From assembly GCF_000619925.1 (NCBI RefSeq), contig NZ_JHVB01000002.1:62001-126000 (forward strand): a DNA stretch of 64,000 nucleotides, in the 5' to 3' direction. A program made the position numbers and the translations under genes. The stretch comes from Treponema sp. C6A8. GTDB taxonomy: Bacteria > Spirochaetota > Spirochaetia > Treponematales > Treponemataceae. Each line of letters starts with the position of its first letter. The first letter of the stretch is position 1. Positions 16,182 to 25,753 of the stretch are shown here, piece by piece. The notes under the pieces were generated by a model that did no database searches, was not told the DNA's origin, and worked only from the letters and a program-made list of their open reading frames with translations.

Positions 16182-16268
16182 TCATTTCCTCTCTTTTTTG
16201 ATTTCTACATATATACTATCCGCAGACATCAAAAATTCGGAAATGATTTTGAAAAAAATCTGAAATTT

Positions 16269-16976
16269 TTATCTGATTTTTGCAGCTTCTATCATATAGC
16301 GGACAGAAAGTCCTGCATCATCTTCATAATGTTTTTCAATTACAAAGATAAGGTTTGTTCCCGATTCATCACGGAAAATGCGTTCAATCTTATAGTTTGT
16401 AACACCCTTGCGAGTAATTGAAGGAGAACCAATTCTCTGTGTGCTGAGCAGGTAACCGTCTGCATCAAATTTTTCAAGATTAATATAGAAAGAAGAACGC
16501 GCATTTTTTCCCTTTCCTGTGATTGTAGGAACCAGGGTAATTCTATAGGAATTCTGATTATCTAAATCTGCGCTTGTAAAATCCTTAAATATAATCTCAT
16601 CAGTTCCAGTCTTATTTACATCATCAAGGATATAAAGGACATGCTCTGCATTTGCTTTTTTCAAATTGAGGGCATTCAGATAGCCGGCAGCTTTTGCTTC
16701 AAGCTCTTCGTAAACATCTTTACCGTTTTTATCTGCAGTAGCTCCTGTCGGACGGGTCTTAAATACACCGGAATCTACATAATCGTTAGCGGCAATATCC
16801 ACCTGGAAGATTTCTGCCCAGGCCTGAAATTTTTTATCAACTTTTCCGTACTGAGCAAAAACATAATATTTTCCGTCTGCTGAAAATCCTTTATCTACAA
16901 AAGAGGCAACATCCCCCGCATTCAATGCTGTGGCAGCCAGTAAAACTGCTAAACTACACAAGAACGATTTTTTCAT
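16269..16976 (-). CDS. DUF2259-type secreted protein
   Basis: 235 residues with a signal peptide (MKKSFLCSLAVLLAATALNA). The mature start GDVASFVDKGFSADGKYYVFAQYG, followed by WAEIFQVDIAANDYVDSGVF, is characteristic of the DUF2259 family of predicted secreted proteins. GGGAGG precedes the start. It is in line with the lipoprotein gene downstream and divergent from the membrane protein gene at 17066. No biochemical role is known to me. Confidence 0.8.
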   Translation of the reverse strand: MKKSFLCSLAVLLAATALNAGDVASFVDKGFSADGKYYVFAQYGKVDKKFQAWAEIFQVDIAANDYVDSGVFKTRPTGATADKNGKDVYEELEAKAAGYLNALNLKKANAEHVLYILDDVNKTGTDEIIFKDFTSADLDNQNSYRITLVPTITGKGKNARSSFYINLEKFDADGYLLSTQRIGSPSITRKGVTNYKIERIFRDESGTNLIFVIEKHYEDDAGLSVRYMIEAAKIR

Positions 16977-17029
16977 AAATCCTCCCGTAAAAAATCCTTT
17001 TAATTGTGGTCTATCACTTTATTTTCGGC

Positions 17030-17058
17030 TTTACAGAAAAAGTCTTTAACGTTATTTT
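17030..17058 (+). promoter_or_regulatory. Promoter of the membrane protein gene at 17066 (leaderless type)
   Basis: TTTACA, a 17-base spacer, TATTTT, then 7 bases to ATG 17066. No Shine-Dalgarno site. Confidence 0.5.
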
Positions 17059-17065
17059 TTTTATT

Positions 17066-17884
17066 ATGACAATTAAAGCTAGAAATCGTTTTTACATGGG
17101 ATTTTTCATTCTTTCGCTCTTTTTTCTTATTTTTGATTTTGTATTTTTCCATTATCAAAAGTTTTCCGGATCTTTTATCCTTCCCGAAATTACAGCAAGC
17201 TCAAATCTTTCAACATCCTTTATATTCGGCTACAGGCCATATTTCACCTTCGGCGCTATTTTCTTTGAATTCATTTATCTGTGCGGAACAAGTTTTATAA
17301 TTCTTTACGCCTTTTACAAGACTCAGTCCGGGGAACTTGGCTATTTTCTTCTGTTCCTGCTTTCTATTCTTATGGACACAACAAGAATTTTCATTCCGCT
17401 TCTTCAGCTTGCAGAAACTTACACAACAGCCCTGATTGTCATAAATAATATTGTGCTGACGGGTACTATTTTAGGTCCTATTTCACTGCTTGCCCTTGTG
17501 CTTTTTTCTGCAGAAGAGTACCGGCAGAATCTTGAACAAAACTGCGTCATCATTATTGTAGTGAGCACTTTTGTGGCATTTTCTATTCCAATTAATACAG
17601 GCATTCTGCTTCCAAGCTATGCTTCTGCCTATGCCTTCAGTAATGTTTTAAGACTTTTTATAATCATCGCAATTATAATTTCAGTTGCCTCTATGAGCAT
17701 GAACAATTACAAACGAGAACTTTCGCAGCTTACTACTGTGGGATTTTTTATAATGGGTCTGGGCTCGCTGATTCTAAAGCACTGCTTTACTCTTTTTCAG
17801 CTGGTAATCGGAGTAATTTGCAGTGCAGTGGGAACAGTCCTTTACTTTAAGGAACTCCACAATCAGTATTTGTGGAATTCCTAA
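17066..17884 (+). CDS. Polytopic membrane protein of unknown function
   Basis: 272 residues from ATG 17066 (MTIKARNRFYMGFFILSLF). The frame is open from a GTG at 17006, but that start has no ribosome site, would remove the promoter, and places the basic residues awkwardly. About seven hydrophobic helices alternate with short loops. Residues DTTRIFIPLLQLAE lie between helices three and four. The layout resembles a seven-helix sensor-like module without an attached output domain. No family is recognised. It is divergent from the DUF2259 gene and convergent with the kinase-like gene at 17900. Confidence 0.7.
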   Translation: MTIKARNRFYMGFFILSLFFLIFDFVFFHYQKFSGSFILPEITASSNLSTSFIFGYRPYFTFGAIFFEFIYLCGTSFIILYAFYKTQSGELGYFLLFLLSILMDTTRIFIPLLQLAETYTTALIVINNIVLTGTILGPISLLALVLFSAEEYRQNLEQNCVIIIVVSTFVAFSIPINTGILLPSYASAYAFSNVLRLFIIIAIIISVASMSMNNYKRELSQLTTVGFFIMGLGSLILKHCFTLFQLVIGVICSAVGTVLYFKELHNQYLWNS

Positions 17885-17899
17885 GCGGACTGAGAGATT

Positions 17900-18514
17900 T
17901 TAACTTACCAGGCCAAAGAAAAGGCCGATTATTATTGGAATTAAAACGTTATCAAAGTCTGAAAGAGGAAGCATTTCCAGAATCATTGCTGCGCAACCTG
18001 TAAGAAGGCTTACGTAGCAGTTCTGACAGCAGCAGAAGGTGGCAATATAGACTGCAAGAAAGCAGGTAAGACTTCCGGCTACAGTTTTTCCGTGGCTTCC
18101 AGGAATTGTAATTTTTCCTATTAACTTGCCAGAAAGGCTTGCCAGGCCGTCTCCAAATGCAAGCGCAAATATTCCAACCTTAGCGCATTCCGGCGGCAAT
18201 AGCAGGGCCGCAAGGATAATTCCAATCACCAGCGTTACAGGGCCAAGTACAAAACGGTTTTCGTCGCGTTTACGTGCTGCAACTTCAGTTACTTTTGAAA
18301 CCAGAGGAATTGTAACTCCTTTAAGACGTAAAAATTCACACAAAGAATAACCAGCCAGAGCAAATACAAGAAGCCACAAAGTCGGATAATAAGCAAGTCC
18401 TAAAAACAAGGGTACAAAACTTGAACAGATATGAATGCTTTTTCTAAAAAGTTCCTTTGCAAGTGAGTTTGCTTTCTGTCTTAAATAGATTCCGTATTGA
18501 ATGCTGTTCTGCAT
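17900..18514 (-). CDS. Dolichol/phytol kinase-like CTP-dependent lipid kinase
   Basis: 204 residues, all helical and hydrophobic. Motifs of the SEC59/VTE5 (COG0170) family are seen: RKSIHICSSFVP near the N-terminus, FGDGLASLSGKLIGK, PGSHGKTVAGS and a C-terminal DNVLIPI. Members transfer phosphate from CTP to isoprenoid alcohols or make CDP-lipids. The start codon lies 8 bases past the TPR gene's stop and its AGAGAGG site overlaps the end of that gene, so the two are cotranscribed. Confidence 0.8.
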   Translation of the reverse strand: MQNSIQYGIYLRQKANSLAKELFRKSIHICSSFVPLFLGLAYYPTLWLLVFALAGYSLCEFLRLKGVTIPLVSKVTEVAARKRDENRFVLGPVTLVIGIILAALLLPPECAKVGIFALAFGDGLASLSGKLIGKITIPGSHGKTVAGSLTCFLAVYIATFCCCQNCYVSLLTGCAAMILEMLPLSDFDNVLIPIIIGLFFGLVS

Positions 18515-18522
18515 CTGTATTT

Positions 18523-21500
18523 TTACCTCTCTTTATCAGTCAGAGTCTTTGGAATTTCTGTATAAATTGCAGGCTCATATTCAGAGAAATTGTGAGTTAC
18601 ATATTTAATATTCTGCTCTGCAAGGTTTGTTCCGCCCAGACGCAAAAGTGTATTCTGGTTACGAGTAAGCGCATCCCAGGCACGAACTGACTGCTGGAAC
18701 TGAACAATTGATTTTGCGTTCAGGCTGCTGTTTCCGGTTCGTTTTGCAAGACGGTAGAGAGTTACACCATAGTTGTTTGCAGCAGAAAGATATGTATTTA
18801 CAATGTCGTAATCGCTGTCGTTTACCTGAGGGAATACCATCTGGCGGTCAAGAACTTCTTCATCAAGGCGCTTAACCAGCTGATTATAATAACCTTCGGC
18901 AGCATAGTCATCACCGCGCAGGCTGAGTGTATTTGCCATGGCAAGCATAAGGTTCTTTTCCTTGATATTTCCGTCACCGGCCTTCATAAATGAACCAAGG
19001 GCTTCGGCAAGATTGTCGTTATTATACTGAATATAACCGATTCGGTAACGGATCTGAGGGCTGTCGTTTTCAAGTTCAACAGAAGACATGTAATTTTTGA
19101 GTGCGTCATCATAATCAGCAGAAATAAAATACTTCAAGTCTGCCATGTCTTCATAAAGTTTTCCGATATCCTTGTTACCTTCAAAGCCGGCGTTATCGCG
19201 TTCCTGAGTATAAAGGGAAATACCTTCAGCATACTGCTCCTGAGCCTGAACATGTTCTCCGTTTGCTTCGTAATGTTCGCCCAAAAGCTTGTATGTATCA
19301 ATGTACTTGTAAAGGTCGCGGCGCTTGATAGATTTGGCAGCGTCAAACTTTTTAAGTGTATTTTTGAGGGTGTTTTCTACCCTTTCGTTTTCGTTAGAAA
19401 GCACGTAGTACTTAGAAAGATTGTAGAGAGCCACAGGATTTTCAGGATTTGCATGAGCCGCAGTCAAAAGAAGTCGGCGGAGTCCGTCAATCTGGAAGCG
19501 CAGATATTCCTGACTTGCAGGAAGAGGTCCATAGTATTTATCAAGAAGATAGCCTGAAAGTTCTGTCCAGTCATCTGCAGGAAGCGATTTTTCCTTAGTT
19601 TCATCAAAGTTCTGGCGGATTTCCAGAACCTGACGGAGTTTGTCCGAACGGATAAAGTAGCGCATCATGCGGGCAAGATAGAGATTATTAGGCTTGTAAA
19701 GCTGCATAAGTGAAGCATACTGTTCGCGGGCTAAATCCAACTTAGAAGGGTCTTTTTCTGTTCCCCATTCAAGGTAGATGTCTCCAAGCTCGAGGATTCC
19801 GTCTGCATCATTGATGTGGTAATCAAGAACTTCGCGGCGTACAATTTCTTCGGCCCGCTCGTAATTTACCATATCATTGAGTTCCATGTCGGCATATTCA
19901 AGACCGGCTTCCTTATCGTGGCGGAAGCACATGAGGATATTCTGATACATTTTCTCTGCTCGCTGATACTGCTTGTGTTCACGATATCCGCGGGCATAAT
20001 TGAAGAACCAAGGTCGGCTGAGACGGTACTGTACAGCCTCGTCAAATTTGATTTCTGACTGAGGATATTCTTCTGCCTGCAAAAGAGCATAGCCCTGCTT
20101 GTAAAGGGAGTGTGCCTTAAGAGGTTTGTAGATGCAGTTCTTTCCAAAGTTGAAAAGTCCGATTCCAACCAGAATTAAGGCGCAGCCTACGATAAAGCCA
20201 GGAATAATTCTGTTACGCAGCTGATAAGAAAGCGACTTTTTATAGGCTTCGTATTCTTCTGCTGAACGGTGCTCAAAATCACGAGGAACTGGAATTGAAA
20301 TATCCAGCATCTTTTCGAGCATTGAGGCAACCTGGCGGGCAGGAGCCTTGTTTATGATTTTTTCAATTACTTCAAATTCGGCGTCTTCTGTAAATTCGTC
20401 CTGAACGATAAAGTTTTCAAAGGCAAGACGAACATTGAGCGGATATTCGCTGAAGTTTTTTAGGAAGACTTTGTACTGGGCGTCAGAAAGTGTATTCGGA
20501 GGAAGTTCTTCGCCCGGAATAGCTTCTGAGAAATCCGGTTCATCAAGATCTGATTTAGGCTCTTCTGGTTCTGCCTTTTTAGGGGCTTTCTTTGCCTTTG
20601 GAGCAGGTTCTTCTTTTTCTTCTTCGATTTCTGAGAAGCCTGGAATTACAAAGTCGTCATCACCGCCGCCAAGGAAGTCATCTTCGTTTATCTGACTGTC
20701 GGTATCTGAAATACCAAAGTCCATGTCATCCATGCCGGTAGTATCAAAGGCTTCTACAGGTTCGTCAGATTCTTCTATGCCTGAATTGAGGGAATCAAGG
20801 CTGAGGTCTTCGTCGTCTGAAACTTCTTCGGCAACGGCGTCGGTGTAGTCTGGCATTGAAACTTCTTCGCCAGAATCGCCGGCTGGAGCACCGAAATCCA
20901 TATCGTCAAGGCTGAGGCTGTCCGGACTGAAGCTGTCGCCAGAAGCATCAGTACCGTCTGCAGGAGTTTCAGCAGCGTCTGCACCGCCGAAGTCCATGTC
21001 ATCAAGGTTCAAATCACCGGCTGAAAGGTCAGAGTCTTCAGCAGGACTTTCAGCGGCATCTGCTCCGCCAAAATCCATGTCATCAAGGTTCAGGTCACCA
21101 GCTAAAAGGTCACCTTCTTCTGCCGGAGCTTCAGCAGCACTTTCTTCTGCAGCCGGAGTCTCGTCAAAGGAAGGCATATCCATATCGCTGAGGTCAAAGA
21201 GGTCTGCTGTTGATGGCTCAGCAGCCTCTCCATCTTCTGACGGCATTTCTGTATCTGCAGCTTCTTCCGGCTCAGTGCTTTCTGATATTTCTGAACTTTC
21301 TGCCATTTCGCCTGCGTCTGCCGGCTCAGCAGCTTCTGCGCCTTCTTCACTTGCAGGAGTTTCAGCTGGCTCAGCCATGCCGAAATCCATATCGTCGAGA
21401 TTCAGGTCATCAAGACCTGTGGTATCAAAAGTTTCGTCAGCAGGAGCTGCGTCTGTTGCAAGCTCATCAGATGGAAGTTCAGAGGCTTCACTTTCTGCAG

Positions 21501-23160
21501 GCTCTGTACCGACAAAGTCCATGTCATCAAGGTTGAAATCAGCGGCTGAAAGGTCAGCGCCTTCTGTATTCTCGAGAGGAGTTTCTGTAAGATCTTCAGA
21601 AGCAGGCTCTGGCACTTCTTCAGCAGACTCTGGCTCTGCTTCTACTGGTTCAGCTGCGTCTGAAACTTCTTCTGCAGCCTCAGCCGGGCTTTCTTCTGCA
21701 GGAGCGGCGTTTTCAGTTTCCCCGCTTCCCATATCATCAAAGCCATCTATATCAAGACCATCAAGGGTAAGATCGTCAAAATTAATGTCTTCAACAGAAG
21801 GTGCCGGAGCAGCTTCTTCTGCCGGAGTAATATCCTCTACCGGGATTTCATCCAGACTTGCAGCATCTTCTGCATTTTCTTCTATATTAATACCTGTATT
21901 ATCAAAGAGTTTTGGAGTATTTTCTTTTTTATCAGACTTTGTTTCCGGATGAATGTTTGTTTCTTCGTCGTCATCAAAACCGCCGCTCAAATCAAAGTCA
22001 TCGAAAGGATCTTCTTCAGCCATTTCACCAAAGATGCTTGAAGCTTTGGCTTTTGGTTTTGGAGCCTGGATTTCAACTTCAGGAATGTCATCAAGGTTCA
22101 AATCATCAAGATCTGAAACATCAAAAGAAGATGACGATGGAGCTGCATCTGCCTCTGGCACACCCTCTGCTTCAGGAACGGCTTCAGCCTCTGCTTCTAT
22201 AATTCCGTGCTCATTAAGTTCAGGGATATTATCCAAAACTGCATCAGCTTCCGGGACAATTTCTGTTTCAAGTGAGGCGTCTGCATCTGGGGAAACTTCC
22301 TCTGCAGTAGCCGGCTCCTGTGCGCTCTCAGACTCAGCTTCAGACACAGGAAGGTCGCCTAAGTCGAATTCACTGTCAAGAGAAGGGAGATTGTCGGCAT
22401 CAAAGTCAAATGATTCAGCAGGGAATTCAGGGGCATCTGCTTCACCCTCTCCTGTAAGCCCTTCCATAGAAGGAAGCGCTGAATCATCGGCGAAAGAATT
22501 ATCAAGGTCAAGGCGCTCGGCAGCAGCGTCAATATCTTTCTGAGTAGGTTCTTTTTCAATGCCAGGAATATCAAGCTCGCCAATGTCGGCAAGACCGCCA
22601 TCAGAAGAAAAATCATCAAGTTCAGGGAGACTTTCATCAAGCGTCTCAGGCTCTGGTTCAGGTTCGGGCTCTGGCTCCGGTTCGTCAAAACCAGCACCCG
22701 CAAGAAGGGCATCAAGGCCTAAATCTGAAATCGGGATTTCTTCGGGCTCTGGCTCCGGTTCAGGCTCCGGCTCGTCTTCAAACATGGAAAGGTCAGGCAT
22801 GTCACCGCCGCCTTCGCCATTATCATCGCCGCCCATGCTCATTCCAAGATTAAGCAAATCAGACATATCAGGAGCGGCAGAAGCTGGAGCTTCAGAAGAG
22901 TCGTCGCCGCCGGAAGTTTCAGCTGCAGTAGCGCCCACTCCGGTAATATCAGAAAAATCTTCTTGAACCGGGGCCTCTTCCTTGGCAACTTCTTTCATCG
23001 GCATTCCGATTACGAATTCTTCGGAATCATCAACATCTGGGATTGTAGCCGGGATTTCGACTTTTACAGGCTTTTCGCCACGAGTAGCACGAACGGTAAC
23101 TTCGTTACCCAGAGAAAGCATGTCGTTGTTAAACTTTTTAAGTTGGCTCAAGCCTGGCAT
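18523..23160 (-). CDS. Very large acidic, TPR-containing membrane protein
   Basis: 1545 residues. The first ~60 residues are a conserved folded start (MPGLSQLKKFNNDMLSLGNEV). Residues about 75-880 are a Glu/Asp/Ala/Pro-rich low-complexity region with EPEPEPE runs and at least six LNLDDMDFG-type repeats. A folded helical part follows, then one membrane helix (PGFIVGCALILVGIGLFNFG, about 985-1005), then a periplasmic tetratricopeptide array to the end. It probably serves as a membrane scaffold, with the acidic part in the cytoplasm. A leaderless-type promoter is present (23167-23196). The opposite strand shows long open frames caused by codon bias; these are not genes. Confidence 0.85.
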   Translation of the reverse strand: MPGLSQLKKFNNDMLSLGNEVTVRATRGEKPVKVEIPATIPDVDDSEEFVIGMPMKEVAKEEAPVQEDFSDITGVGATAAETSGGDDSSEAPASAAPDMSDLLNLGMSMGGDDNGEGGGDMPDLSMFEDEPEPEPEPEPEEIPISDLGLDALLAGAGFDEPEPEPEPEPEPETLDESLPELDDFSSDGGLADIGELDIPGIEKEPTQKDIDAAAERLDLDNSFADDSALPSMEGLTGEGEADAPEFPAESFDFDADNLPSLDSEFDLGDLPVSEAESESAQEPATAEEVSPDADASLETEIVPEADAVLDNIPELNEHGIIEAEAEAVPEAEGVPEADAAPSSSSFDVSDLDDLNLDDIPEVEIQAPKPKAKASSIFGEMAEEDPFDDFDLSGGFDDDEETNIHPETKSDKKENTPKLFDNTGINIEENAEDAASLDEIPVEDITPAEEAAPAPSVEDINFDDLTLDGLDIDGFDDMGSGETENAAPAEESPAEAAEEVSDAAEPVEAEPESAEEVPEPASEDLTETPLENTEGADLSAADFNLDDMDFVGTEPAESEASELPSDELATDAAPADETFDTTGLDDLNLDDMDFGMAEPAETPASEEGAEAAEPADAGEMAESSEISESTEPEEAADTEMPSEDGEAAEPSTADLFDLSDMDMPSFDETPAAEESAAEAPAEEGDLLAGDLNLDDMDFGGADAAESPAEDSDLSAGDLNLDDMDFGGADAAETPADGTDASGDSFSPDSLSLDDMDFGAPAGDSGEEVSMPDYTDAVAEEVSDDEDLSLDSLNSGIEESDEPVEAFDTTGMDDMDFGISDTDSQINEDDFLGGGDDDFVIPGFSEIEEEKEEPAPKAKKAPKKAEPEEPKSDLDEPDFSEAIPGEELPPNTLSDAQYKVFLKNFSEYPLNVRLAFENFIVQDEFTEDAEFEVIEKIINKAPARQVASMLEKMLDISIPVPRDFEHRSAEEYEAYKKSLSYQLRNRIIPGFIVGCALILVGIGLFNFGKNCIYKPLKAHSLYKQGYALLQAEEYPQSEIKFDEAVQYRLSRPWFFNYARGYREHKQYQRAEKMYQNILMCFRHDKEAGLEYADMELNDMVNYERAEEIVRREVLDYHINDADGILELGDIYLEWGTEKDPSKLDLAREQYASLMQLYKPNNLYLARMMRYFIRSDKLRQVLEIRQNFDETKEKSLPADDWTELSGYLLDKYYGPLPASQEYLRFQIDGLRRLLLTAAHANPENPVALYNLSKYYVLSNENERVENTLKNTLKKFDAAKSIKRRDLYKYIDTYKLLGEHYEANGEHVQAQEQYAEGISLYTQERDNAGFEGNKDIGKLYEDMADLKYFISADYDDALKNYMSSVELENDSPQIRYRIGYIQYNNDNLAEALGSFMKAGDGNIKEKNLMLAMANTLSLRGDDYAAEGYYNQLVKRLDEEVLDRQMVFPQVNDSDYDIVNTYLSAANNYGVTLYRLAKRTGNSSLNAKSIVQFQQSVRAWDALTRNQNTLLRLGGTNLAEQNIKYVTHNFSEYEPAIYTEIPKTLTDKER

Positions 23161-23166
23161 AGTGTA

Positions 23167-23196
23167 ATTTTACCCCACAACACTTCAATATTACAA
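23167..23196 (-). promoter_or_regulatory. Promoter of the TPR gene (leaderless type)
   Basis: Minus strand: TTGTAA (23196-23191), an 18-base spacer, TAAAAT (23172-23167), then 6 bases to ATG 23160. No Shine-Dalgarno site. Confidence 0.6.
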
Positions 23197-23305
23197 GAGA
23201 GTTGTTTTTCCCCACTCTTCTTTGTAAATTAACGGAATTTTTTAAGGGGCACTTTAACAAAATGTTACTTATATATGAAAGAAAAAATATCTTACAATTG
23301 CAAAC

Positions 23306-23460
23306 AAAAAAATGACTCACAGTCGAAGAGCCTGTGTCAAAACCGCGCAATAATGCGCTACTCGTTGCTTATTGCAAAGTAACTATATGACTGGCCGCTT
23401 TCGCGACCGCAATAAGCAAAGTGTTTTTGACACACGCTCCTCTCCTTCCGTCATTTTTTT
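23306..23460. repeat. Long palindromic repeat family B, copy B1
   Basis: 155 bases bounded by AAAAAAATGAC and GTCATTTTTTT. Inner paired arms are TGTGTCAAAA/TTTTTGACACA and TTGCTTATTGC/GCAATAAGCAA. The centre, read on the minus strand, is GCGGTCGCGAAAGCGGCC followed by AGTCATATAGTTACTTT. It shares centre and layout with copy B2 at 45684-45825 but has different stems. It lies between divergent genes. The rest of the 377-base gap (23161-23537) holds only the promoters of the two neighbours. Confidence 0.8.
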
Positions 23461-23537
23461 CGTCTTCCCAAGTAATAATTTTGTTACTCCCTTAAAAAAT
23501 CCCTAAATCTCCGGCGCCAGCTGCCGATATTGTGAGT

Positions 23538-24263
23538 ATGAAAATGACAAAATTTGTTTTGGTGTCGGCACTGGCAGGGATTTTCTGCACGGGGATGGGG
23601 TTTGCGGCGGCTCCGGCAAACTATCAGAATTTTGAACTTGATACTCTTTTGCACAACATCGAAAAACCGGGCGAGCCGATTGTAACTGAAGATTACATTA
23701 TTTTTACGGCAAACACACAGAACCGCTCGGTTGGAATTGCATTTGATTTTGAAAATTATCAGGTTATCCACCCTTTCCAGGTGCTTTCTAATACTGATGA
23801 CGAAGGTGTCTCAACCCGCAAGCACCTTTTTTACTGCTATCAGCGCCAGCATCGTTTTGACACGCTCAAATATCGCCTTGTAATCGACGGGCTTTGGACC
23901 ACAGACCCGCTCAACCCAAACAAGGAATACGATGAACAGGTAAATTTGTACTTTTCTAAACTGGAAAATCTCGGTCAGATAAAAATTGAAACAGAGGCGA
24001 CTCCAAATGACACCGTAAAGTTCATTTACAAGGGGGAAAGCGGCCTCAAACTTCATCTTGCCGGCACTTTCACCAACTGGGATCCCTGGATTTACCAGCT
24101 TGAAGAAATCCAGCCCGGCCTTTACGAGCTCGAACTGCCTTTGACCACCGGCGTTTATTACTACAACTATTATCTGGGTCTCACCCCGATTCTGGACAAC
24201 ACCAACCCGGAAAAAATCTACACCGCCGACGGACGAAGCGCCAGCGTGATTAGGGTGAATTAG
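23538..24263 (+). CDS. Secreted protein with C-terminal CBM48/glycogen-binding-like domain
   Basis: About 241 residues. The signal peptide ends GMGFAAAPA. Residues about 155-241 carry a CBM48/AMPK-type fold (KFIYKGESGLKLHLAGTFTNWDPW, YELELPLTTGVYYYNYY). The first half is a related beta-rich segment (RHRFDTLKYRLVIDGLWTTDP), so two such domains may be present. It likely binds a glucan or acts as an envelope accessory protein. The start is uncertain: ATG 23538, GTG 23532 and ATG 23544 all lack a Shine-Dalgarno site. A weak promoter (TTGTTA-17-TAAATC, 23481-23509) is near. Confidence 0.75.
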   Translation: MKMTKFVLVSALAGIFCTGMGFAAAPANYQNFELDTLLHNIEKPGEPIVTEDYIIFTANTQNRSVGIAFDFENYQVIHPFQVLSNTDDEGVSTRKHLFYCYQRQHRFDTLKYRLVIDGLWTTDPLNPNKEYDEQVNLYFSKLENLGQIKIETEATPNDTVKFIYKGESGLKLHLAGTFTNWDPWIYQLEEIQPGLYELELPLTTGVYYYNYYLGLTPILDNTNPEKIYTADGRSASVIRVN

Positions 24264-24299
24264 GTTATAGGTGTCAGGTTTTAGGTTTTAGGATTTTCT

Positions 24300-25739
24300 C
24301 TATCTAAAACGTCTCGCCATTTCGCGAAGCTTATTCATATCCATGCCCTTTAATGCGCTAGGGTCAAGTCCACCAAGGCCGCCCATGCCGCCGGCTCCGC
24401 CCATCATAGACGGATCAAGACCAAGCTGATTCATCATCTTGCCCTGGAGACCGCGGTTACGGCTTACTTTTTTCATCATGAGTTTTGTCTTTTCAAACTG
24501 CTTGATAAGCTTATTTACGTCTGCAACGCTGGTTCCGGAACCTTTTGCAATGCGCTTGCGGCGGCTAGGACCAATAATCAGATGGTTCAGGCGCTCCTTG
24601 TATGTCATACTCTGAATGATAGCTTCGTTCTTTTTCATGCCGCTCATATCAAGCTGGCTTGGGTCAATTCCATTCATGCCAGGAAGCATTTCCAGAAGCT
24701 TACTCATGCTGCCCATTTTTTTAACCTGCTGGAACTGTTCAAGCATATCCTGCAAAGTAAACTCGTTGCGCTGAAGCTTTTTCTGCATCTTAAGGGCAGC
24801 TTCCTGATCAACAGTTTCCTGTGCCTTTTCAACAAGGGAAACGATATCACCCATGCCAAGAATACGGCTGGCAATTCGCTCTGGGTGGAATACTTCAAAA
24901 TCTTCTGTTTTTTCACCGGTTCCCACAAAGAGAATAGGCTTATCTGTGATTGTTTTAAGAGAAAGTGCCGCACCACCGCGGGCATCTGAGTCGAACTTTG
25001 TAAGAATAACACCTGTAAGGCCAAGCTGCTCATCAAAGCTCTTGGCAATTTCAACAGCATTCTGACCAGTCATTGCATCGGCAACAAGAAGCACTTCAAC
25101 CGGGCTAGTTACCTTCTTGATTTTTACAAGTTCAGCCATCATATCTTCATCAATCTGAAGACGTCCGGCAGTATCGATGATGATTGTATCGTTTCCGTTA
25201 CGGCGGGCAAAATCAATTGCTTCTTTTGCGTTCTTTACGGCATCCTTAGAGTTTTCCTTGAAAACCGGAACGCCGATTTTTTCTCCGAGTTGAGAAAGCT
25301 GTTCAACAGCGGCAGGACGAACTAAGTCACAGGCAGCAAGAAGAGGCTTTCTTCCGTCTTTAAGGAGTTTTGCCGCAAGCTTGTGGGCAGCTGTAGTTTT
25401 ACCGGCACCCTGCAAACCGAGCATAAGGATAACCGACTGGGTATCTGGTCCTTTAAGATGAAGGTCAACCTTTGTGTCACCAAGCATGGCAACAATCTTG
25501 TCGTAAATGATTTTTACAAACTGCTGACCAGGATCTACGGCTTTAAGAACTTTTTCGCCCTTAGCTTCTTCAATAGTAGAATTTACAAAGCGGCGTACAA
25601 CACGAAGGTTTACATCGGCTTCAAGAAGAGCCATTTTAATCTGCTCTACTGTGTCCTCGATGTTACGTTCCGTGATTGTGGACTTACCACTTAAAGTTTT
25701 TACAACTCCGCTAAAAGCTGATGAAAGTTTTTCAAGCAT
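24300..25739 (-). CDS. ffh: Signal recognition particle protein
   Basis: 479 residues, usual length. The NG domain has GLQGAGKTTAAHKLA, DTAGRLQID and TKFDSDARGGAALS. The methionine-rich M domain with RRKRIAKGSG binds the SRP RNA and signal peptides. The C-terminus is rich in Gly/Met (MMGGAGGMGGLGG). The GTPase targets nascent membrane and secreted proteins to FtsY. AAGGA precedes the start, and it is 14 bases downstream of gpsA on the same strand. Confidence 0.97.
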   Translation of the reverse strand: MLEKLSSAFSGVVKTLSGKSTITERNIEDTVEQIKMALLEADVNLRVVRRFVNSTIEEAKGEKVLKAVDPGQQFVKIIYDKIVAMLGDTKVDLHLKGPDTQSVILMLGLQGAGKTTAAHKLAAKLLKDGRKPLLAACDLVRPAAVEQLSQLGEKIGVPVFKENSKDAVKNAKEAIDFARRNGNDTIIIDTAGRLQIDEDMMAELVKIKKVTSPVEVLLVADAMTGQNAVEIAKSFDEQLGLTGVILTKFDSDARGGAALSLKTITDKPILFVGTGEKTEDFEVFHPERIASRILGMGDIVSLVEKAQETVDQEAALKMQKKLQRNEFTLQDMLEQFQQVKKMGSMSKLLEMLPGMNGIDPSQLDMSGMKKNEAIIQSMTYKERLNHLIIGPSRRKRIAKGSGTSVADVNKLIKQFEKTKLMMKKVSRNRGLQGKMMNQLGLDPSMMGGAGGMGGLGGLDPSALKGMDMNKLREMARRFR

Positions 25740-25753
25740 TTTTCTTTTCCTTA

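Noticed and set aside
20996..22966. Long open frames on the plus strand opposite the TPR gene (Ser/Pro-rich products)
   Set aside because: They mirror the GAA/GCA-rich repeat codons of the acidic region on the minus strand, have no ribosome sites and no family features.
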